NCBI RefSeq assembly: GCF_032854445.1
Contig: NC_088307.1
Coordinates: forward strand, 14,026,017-14,074,000
Length of the DNA stretch: 47,984 nt
Reading direction: 5' to 3'
DNA from: Liolophura sinensis
Lineage: Eukaryota; Mollusca; Polyplacophora; Chitonida; Chitonidae
Below, in pieces: positions 39,846 to 47,984 of this stretch (the stretch's first letter is position 1; the number at the start of each line of letters is the position of its first letter). A program made the translations under genes and the position numbers. The notes under the pieces were generated by a model that searched no databases, had not been told where the DNA came from, and was given only the letters and a program-made list of their open reading frames with translations.

Positions 39846-40278
39846 GACCCCAGCATATGATTAAGGTAGTGTAATATATTAATGTGTGGTAGAACATTAA
39901 CGGTGGTCCAAGTTAAAAAAAAAAAAAAATAATGACTTCAGTGATGACAGACCCTTGTGACATTGGAAGCAAAATACCAGCCACAATATTGAGTTAAAAT
40001 GAAATCTTTGTTTCGTGGGGAGGCTTTCACAATATGTATTTTTGCATGTTCATACATGTATATACATAAATATAAACAAAGACTTTATACATGCTGATAA
40101 ACAAGTACAATACTATAATAACATGTAGGTACAACTATAAATGTACATGTTATTGTACTACATGATACATGTACATTGTAGTACAAGTAAACTACGTGTA
40201 TTTCTTTAACAGGCATACAATACATACAGGAATAATATAGCCACATCTTGTATATTGGTATGTTTTTCCTTTGTGACA

Positions 40279-40483
40279 TACTGTAAATCTTCAACCTTTT
40301 CAACCACAAAATCACTCTTTTCAGATAAATTTATGCATACAATTACCGTATATTGAAAATTGTGCTAAAAATGATTTGTTTGTGTCACTAAAGGTGCAAG
40401 CTTCATTGCACTGTGCAAGGTATTTTCCTACACCCCATAGTTCCCTAAGAATGTTTCAAAATGTTGAAAAGTGTGAAGAATTG
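40279..40483 (+). mobile_element. MITE-like element, family B
   Basis: This shows the same start (CTGTAAATCTTCAACCTTTT) and interior (AATGATTTGTTTGTGTCACT, then GCAAGCTTCATTGCAC). It ends near GAAAAGTGTGAAGAATTGGG. It lies in the divergent intergenic region. Confidence 0.72.
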
Positions 40484-40974
40484 GGATATATCAGTGGAAG
40501 AAGGAAATCCTTAACTTCCCTATATTCCTTTTATTATTTTAATATATCATTAGTAACCGTGACAAATTAATATTAGTGAGCCTCTCCTTGTTTCTGTTTA
40601 CGTCAGACACAAAATCTACATTAACCAGTCTCTATCATGATTGCATACGTGTACATCCTGTTTTGTGTTCTTCTAAATGACGTGGGAATGAATATATATA
40701 TATATATATACATAGGTGAATACAGGTGAATAGAGGATGCACACATATTGTATGACAGGACAGTGACACCAATACCTTATAAATGCCTGAGCTAGAGGTG
40801 AAAGATAACCCATGCTACATGTATGTGAAGTGTCGAATACATGTATGTGCACGTGATTCAATCTACATTTGCATGTACACTGTACATGTACATGTACCCA
40901 GTTGTGAATAAAGGTTATGGTACTATACGTGTACGTGAAACATCCTAATCTATTTCTTACTGAGTTACTAGTTC

Positions 40975-40979
<5 letters not shown>

Positions 40980-41026
<47 letters not shown>
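40980..41026. repeat. (TA)n microsatellite
   Basis: About 46 bp of alternating TA. Shorter runs lie at 40691-40710 and 42518-42537. Confidence 0.94.
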
Positions 41027-41032
<6 letters not shown>

Positions 41033-41340
41033 GCATGTATGTATGACAGTATTGTGGGAAATATACCATCATACACTGAAGAATAAGGTGTGATTCCAAA
41101 ACATGTAAATGTATATTACATCACATACATGTAGAATAAGGTGTGATTTGGATACGTGTATATACCATCATTCACATTTACATGAAGCGTAAGAAGGAAA
41201 GTTGTTATTATTATACATACATGTACACATAGTGTGATATCATCATTCCTTGATCAAAAAGGAAATCCTTGTATTTCACATTTGTTTAAATAATGATTTA
41301 AGATATCCTTCTGTCTGTTTATTATTGGTAGGTTGTGATC

Positions 41341-42111
<771 letters not shown>

Positions 42112-43007
42112 TAAGCCAGAACAGTTGTTAATAAATTTGTTTTTTTTTAAAAATATTGTTTGATTTTGTATTATCGCTGATCTAAAGAGGTGGTGAGTTT
42201 CTCTGGTCTATATTTACGTACATTTAGCCTGATGTTTTCAGGGGGTGTTATTTTCAGTTTTCTCCTACTTTCTCTATTTCTCCTATGTTAAGTGTCAGAT
42301 TATAGGGTGTCTAAAAAAAAGCTGAGACAGGTACATGTACATCCCTATATCCGACAATATGTCTGTAGGTACAAAGGCACCTGTAGATTTGCAGGTAGGA
42401 CGCATATATTAGTAGTCATTTAATAGCTTCATTATATGTAACTGTATATTTCAAAACTACGAAAAGGTTTTGTTTCAGCCATCATGTGATCAGTTTATTA
42501 AGTTAAGAGTACATGTATATATATATATATATATATAATGTACAATGTACATCCGTGTACAGCATGTTGCAGCCAGATTGCTAACAGTTCAGTCTTTCCT
42601 GAAAAGCCTGGAAGTATACTGTATGTAGAAAAACAACAGCAGTATATATGTACATATTATGAAATACATATGTACACAAGTTCTGTACACAAGATACATA
42701 CAACATTTAGTGTAGGTATTTCACCTAAAGTTTGAGTTGTAAATTTATGCTTTCAGAACCACATAAAGGCCTTAAAATGATACCTTGGAAACTACATGTA
42801 AATTTATAAAGTGACCCTGTATTATATAAAAGGGGATGAATCTGTCAGCATCAGGCAAAATGTTCCACTTGAAAAATACTACAGTTAAAGTGAAATATAG
42901 TATTGCATTGTTTTATACATGTACATGTATAGCTTTACTTTTTGAACTTAAGGATTGTTGCAGCTTGATAAAGGAGTTGAATTTCACATGTATCCAAGGT
43001 ATTTTTT

Positions 43008-43245
43008 AAATTTATTTATTTATTTGATTGGTGTTTTACGCTGTACTCAAGAATATTTCACTTATACAACGGCGGCCAGCATTATGGTGGGTGGAAACCG
43101 GGCACAGCCCGGGGGAAACCCACGACCATCCGCAGGTTACTGACAGACCTTCCCACGTACGGCTGGAGAGGAAGTCAGCATGAGCTGGACTTGAACTCAC
43201 AGCGACCGCATTGGTGAGAGACTCCTGGGTCATTATGCTGCTATT
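43008..43245 (-). mobile_element. tRNA-derived SINE, best preserved body
   Basis: This copy has TTTATTTATTTATTTGATTG at the tail, then ACGCTGTACTCAAGAATATT, GGCGGCCAGCATTATGGTGG and the box B complement GGACTTGAACTCACAGCGAC. The far tRNA-like end is cut off next to a family A MITE. Confidence 0.87.
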
Positions 43246-43251
43246 TTTTTA

Positions 43252-43436
43252 GGAGCATATTCTGGGGGCATTGTACTGTGTAGACTGATAAAATTGTACT
43301 TTTTTACGAAGCCCTGAAATTGGCCAATCCAACCAATGTACATGTAGCTTTGTTTCCAAAATCAAATGAAAAATGTGCATAAATTGCACTGAAATTTGCT
43401 CTTTCATAAATGTGAAAAGGCTGAGGAATTAGGGTA
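43252..43436 (-). mobile_element. MITE-like element, family A, truncated next to a SINE
   Basis: The interior (GAGCATATTCTGGGGGCATT ... AAGCCCTGAAATTGGCCAAT) and the end CTGAGGAATTAGGGTA are present. The other end is missing where the SINE at 43008-43245 abuts it. Confidence 0.72.
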
Positions 43437-43469
43437 CTTGTACATTTACATAGGCATTCCTAAGCTTAG

Positions 43470-43667
43470 ACCAAATCTTCAACCTTTAAAGCACTTTTTC
43501 AGCGGAATTTATTCATGCAGTTATGAAAATGACGCTAAAATGATTTGTTTGTGTCACTAAAGATGCAAGCTTCATGAAACTGTGCAAATTATTTCCGTAG
43601 GCCCGTACACGTAGTTCTCTCAGAATGTTTCAAAATATTGGTCACAGAGGTGGTTGATAAGGCTGTA
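43470..43667 (+). mobile_element. MITE-like element, family B
   Basis: It opens CAAATCTTCAACCTTTAAAG and the interior ATGATTTGTTTGTGTCACTA is nearly identical to the 40279 copy. It lies 33 bp from a family A copy, so a nested or clustered insertion is likely. Confidence 0.72.
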
Positions 43668-45974
43668 CCTCTCACTGGGTGGACAGCTGATTTGACTAAT
43701 CAGCTGACATAAGGCCACACCTGCAGAAGATCAGCATAAGTGAAGTGGAAGCAGTAGTAATGGACGTCAGTATACTACCGACATGACCGGACATTTGTAG
43801 CCGATTGTCTCTTTTTTTTTTTTTAATCCACAAATTTAATTCACAATTTACTATTGTGAAGTTGTGGGGGCTGTTAGTGACTTTAATAAGTGCACATGTA
43901 CTATAATTCTGCTGGCGGGGGTCACGCAAGTTCACCAGTGTTATGAAATAAAGTGTGTTAACTTCTCTTAATATTGGGATGTAGGAAAATGCTGAAAATC
44001 TGTAGTTCCTGGTGGGAGTGCGGGGAGGGGAAGTCTCGGAAGCCCTCATAAGTGAGGGCTTATGCGCATTCTACAATGTACATGTAAATATCAGGATTTG
44101 ATCATCAGGTGAGATGAAAAACTGGAGTGGATTAAAAAGGCATGTGCCGATAGGGTACTTGTAAAGTTGTAGCTCCAAGAAACTATGTAGACTACATGTG
44201 TAATTAACGTTACATTAACTACCCGTTCTTGTACTGTACATGTGTGTATAAAGCCTATACCCAACCAGTGATCCTATTATATAACCCATTTATTTATTAG
44301 TCATGTTTTAAGTCATGTTTAGATACATTGATACATACATGTAGTCTACATGAATGTACAAGTTACATGTATGTGTGTGAGTAAAGTGATTACCGTAATT
44401 AAATATAGACTCACAGTGAATACGAATTATGTGTACATGTATGAACCTGTAGGATGTATAAAGGTACATGAAAAAAGCAGGCACATGCCTTTTGCAGGGC
44501 TTAAATTTTGACCTCAGCTTTACAATGTACAGTTTACAGGACTGTTCCTGACATGTTGATTGTACTGACATGACTGCACAGGTAAAAACATCCAAAAGGA
44601 AGGTTTACATGTCATACTGCTGATTGTAATGGCACGACCGCACAGCTAAAAGACATCCAAAAGGAAGAGGCTTACATATGGCTATTAAAATGTGTACAGT
44701 TCTTCGTGCATAAGCATGTGACCGATGTGTGTTTACATCTTGGTTATGTTGTGATTTTTAAGCCCTGAACAAGAACAAAAATAACGTCTTACCCCGGCCA
44801 GGTAATTCGTTACAAAAGCTCATTACTTAATCTCAACATATATTTTGAAGAAAGAGATTAATTATCAGCTGTTTTAATGATGGTGACGTGTATTTCCATC
44901 GTGATGTGTTACTGTTTTTGATAAGTAAGAGTTCAAGTGATCTGTTTAAAAAGTTGTTTTATAAATGTTTGTACGTGTAATTTGTGTGTTAGGCTTTGTA
45001 GTAACCGTGTAATATTATTTAGTACTGATGCCATTCCTATTCGTATAAATTTGATCACTCATCTTTGGAATGGGAGCAAAAACGTGTCTGGCTGCCCCGC
45101 ACAGTGAATTGTGTGTAGTACATTTGGTCAATGTTGTACAAGTACATACCACTCTTTTGCACTGATGCAATAGCAATGCTGCTATCCTTATTCACAAATT
45201 GTTGTGATTTGATTTTAAATGTGGACATTTTAAATGCTTTAAATTGTCCTAATTGCAAACACATAGACATGTACATGTAGAGTTACCTGTAATAAAGTTG
45301 GGAAAAACTTTTCAAGGTCACTTCATTATGCACTGTATACACATGCAGCTATGTTCTTTGCTGACATTCAATTTCCTTTTGACGACAGAGCCGTGAATTT
45401 GAAAGAACCCAGAAGTCTATTAAAACCCTTCTAATGCATTTATGATGCTGTAGTACGTTGTATGTGCAGTTAATGCATTTTATTTGAATGCTGTGAATAG
45501 ATTTATTTCATGAAGTTAAACTGTACTGAACTCCTTTGTTAAAACCTGATATTGATCTTGGCTGGAGCATTTAATTTGTCAAATTCAGATTGTGTAAAAA
45601 TTCAAGTGGCACATAAATAACATGGCTTTTAAAGTTAAAGATACATGTATATGTAGTGTCAGGAATTGAAACTCCAGTGAATATGTACAGTACATAAACA
45701 ACAACAACGTGTGAATGTATTTGACTTTTGAATTTTTCAGATTGTCTGCATTCCAACATGTCATTGTACATTGTCTAATACACATACATGCACCTATTTA
45801 GTTGTGAGACTGACAACTTTCTATCATCAGACAGTTTCTGCTTTTCCTACAGGCACGTTTAGTGGAGACATAATTAACCAAACATGTGCAGTGTTCACTA
45901 ACAGCATCAAAAGTAGCCTCTGTGAATGATAATGAGAAGTTCAGTCTAGGTATAAATTTCTTAATCATTACAAG

Positions 45975-46160
45975 TACATGCAATCAACTTTCAGTGCAAT
46001 TTATGCACCTTTATAATTTGATTTTGAAGACAAAACTACATTTGTTTGATAGGGCAATTTTAAAGCATAAAAGCATAATTTTACATTAAGCCCACATGTA
46101 CACGGAACAATGCCGTCAGAAATAGGCTTGAAATCATGCGAGAAGGTTGAATAATAGATA
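45975..46160 (+). mobile_element. MITE-like element, family A, diverged
   Basis: It contains AATCAACTTTCAGTGCAATT, GAAGACAAAACTACATTTG and, at the right end, GCGAGAAGGTTGAATAATAG, which inverts to the family terminal motif. The left end is degraded. Confidence 0.62.
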
Positions 46161-46476
46161 TAGTACATAGTGTATTAAATATATAAAATAATTTAAGCTT
46201 ATTTCAGTTGAAAAGAAAGGTGATGGTTGAGTTGCCCTTGTATTTTTTTCCCTTCATGGTAGACATCTTTGATTGCTTGTTTTGTCAGCTCACACTGCAT
46301 GTTTTGATTTGGACCATGTGTTATGTCTGTCAGTCCGGTTGATTCTGTGGGTCATTTCACTCATACTGATGCAGTGGTGGATGGTGCCTGTAAACCTGTA
46401 TGTAAATTCCATTGTTCCTTTTGACACATTGTATATACATGTATGTACATGTTAAACATTTTATGTACATGTGTAT

Positions 46477-46603
46477 TCTGATTCCTCAGCCTTGTCTTGA
46501 ATGAATCAGCCATTTTCAGTGCAGTCTATGTACATTTTTGATTTGATTTTGAAGACAAAACTGGGCAATTTCAGGGCTTCACAAAAAGTATAATTTTATC
46601 AGT
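46477..46603 (+). mobile_element. MITE-like element, family A, 3' truncated by a tandem array
   Basis: It starts GATTCCTCAGCCTTGTCTTG and continues through GATTTGATTTTGAAGACAAA and AGGGCTTCACAAAAAGTATA. It stops at ATCAGTC, where the array at 46604 begins. Confidence 0.65.
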
Positions 46604-47225
46604 CTTTGTTTTTCTCTGTGGTTATAAATGTGCATGAACATGTATTACACATCTGCAGTTTCTTACATACATGTACATGTATTACATGTGTAGTTGATGT
46701 GTACACATCTGCAGTTTCTTACATACATGTACATGTATTACATGTGTACATGATGTGTACACATCTGCAGTTTCTTACATACATGTACATGTATTACATG
46801 TGTAGTTGATGTGTACACAGCTACAGTTTCTTACACGATGTGTGCACAGCTACAGTTTCTTACATGATGTGTACACAGCTACAGTTTCTTACATGATGTG
46901 TACACAGCTACAGTTTCTTACATGATCTATACACAGCTACAGTTTCTTACATGATGTGTACACAGCTACAGTTAATTACATACATGTACATGTGTTACAT
47001 GTGTACTTGATGTGTACACAGCTACAGTTTCTTACATGATGTGTACACAGCTACAGTTTCTTACATACATGTACATGCATTACATGTGTACTTGATGTGT
47101 ACACAGCTACAGGTTCTTACATACATGTACATGTATTACTTGTGTACTTGATGTGTACACAGCTACACGTTTTGACATACATGTACATGTATTACATGTG
47201 TACTTGATGTACAGCTACAGGTTCT
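46604..47225. repeat. Compound tandem array rich in the palindrome ACATGTACATGT
   Basis: A 29-bp unit (GATGTGTACACAGCTACAGT plus TTCTTACAT) is repeated. In several copies an extra block (ACATGTACATGTATTACATG plus TGTACTT) is inserted, making units of about 60 bp. The first copies have CATCTGCAG in place of CAGCTACAG. Both blocks are themselves palindromic (TGTACACA, ACATGTACATGT), so hairpins are likely. Confidence 0.92.
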
Positions 47226-47563
47226 TATATGAGCATGTATTCACAAGTGTGTGAGCAGCTATGCTGCAATATATGTATACTTTGAAAAAGTGTCAATTAG
47301 AGCCATTAATTAAGAAACCTCATAAGTTGTGTACCCTTTGATAAAATAGGTGTCAGATTTCTGTAAAACTGGTTTAGGGTGTTTTGTCTTCCATGTTCTT
47401 TTTTTGATCATCAGTTTATAACATGTATCATACCAGCTACATATACATGTATGTATACATGTACAGTGTACATTCATCTACATTTGCAGTACCATATTAT
47501 TGAATACATGTACAAATACAGCTTTCTCATTTGGGCACCCTTTTTGGATGCTAATTTGGGCAA

Positions 47564-47745
47564 CTGTAATTCTTCAACATTTTCGCATGTTTATTCGAGC
47601 ATATTCTGAACGCATTATTCTGTATACAGTGGTAAAATTACACTTTTAGTGATGCCCTGAAATTGGCCAATTTTATCAATGTAGTTTTGTCCCCAAAATC
47701 AACTTGAAAAGGTGTATAGATTGGACTTAAAGTTGAACTTTAGTA
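47564..47745 (-). mobile_element. MITE-like element, family A
   Basis: It begins with the terminal motif CTGTAATTCTTCAACATTTT followed by CGCATGTTTATTCGAGCATA, and shows the family interior (GATGCCCTGAAATTGGCCAA). The far end is diverged. Confidence 0.68.
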
Positions 47746-47984
47746 TCCAGGAAGGTCATGGGTATTTATTTTCACATACAGTACAGAGAAACCTGGACTT
47801 GATGCCTCGTAGTAACATGTCATACACCAGATTAGTGTCACCACGAATTATAAATCTTTGTACAGTCAGTATACGTGAAAAAATGCATTTTTTTCTCCAA
47901 ACATTTATGCTAAATTCATCAGGAAATATCCCCATAATTTGGGTTATTAGGGTAAGCTTTAATTTGGGCAGTCCTGTAAAGGGT

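Larger units (their letters stand above)
39860..41340. other. Intergenic DNA with TACATGTA-rich stretches, no gene recognised
   Basis: It contains a family B MITE and TA microsatellites. Overlapping TACATGTA/GTACATGTAC palindromes cluster at 40120-40190 and 40855-40900. Confidence 0.5.

Noticed and set aside
45840-45900. Acceptor-like TTTTCCTACAG as FAM102 exon 2
   Set aside because: The sequence after it does not translate to the conserved segment that follows SSR in the family.

Overview
This is a eukaryotic, intron-rich, AT-rich genomic window, most likely from a marine mollusc or another lophotrochozoan. That guess rests on the tRNA-derived SINE, the 'gagtgagtg...gcttggggtttaacg' repeat, the overuse of the palindrome TACATGTA and a Mag-like Ty3/gypsy element. 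The species cannot be named from sequence alone. There are no operons and no bacterial-type genes. || Layout: 1-7925 lies 3' of the first gene and carries three minisatellites (54-, 42- and 17-bp units). 7926-34572 (minus strand) holds a complete ten-exon gene for a calcium-regulated mitochondrial ATP-Mg/Pi carrier (SCaMC, closest to SLC25A25). I joined it exon by exon. All phases match, giving a 476-residue protein with four EF-hands and three mitochondrial carrier repeats. Its introns hold a 2,710-bp Ty3/gypsy LTR element (16111-18820), SINEs, MITE-like elements and four more minisatellites. 34573-41898 is the divergent interval upstream of both genes. 41899-42110 (plus strand) is the first coding exon of a FAM102/EEIG family gene with an NT-C2 domain. 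Its first intron runs off the right edge and holds further repeats, including a long palindrome-rich array at 46604-47225. || How the genes relate: the carrier brings adenine nucleotide into the mitochondrial matrix in response to cytosolic Ca2+. FAM102 proteins are cytosolic or membrane-associated NT-C2 proteins. No direct functional link is known to me. From memory, however, human SLC25A25 and FAM102A both lie at 9q34.11, and SLC25A24 and FAM102B both lie at 1p13.3. The head-to-head pair here therefore looks like ancient conserved linkage. || The most notable observations are that linkage; a very young LTR element that lacks reverse transcriptase and RNase H but keeps Gag, protease and integrase; a tandem microduplication of carrier exon 3 that created decoy splice donors; and two MITE-like families with different interiors but a shared terminal motif. 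I found no convincing new defence, toxin or biosynthetic system, and no tRNA, rRNA or CRISPR array.
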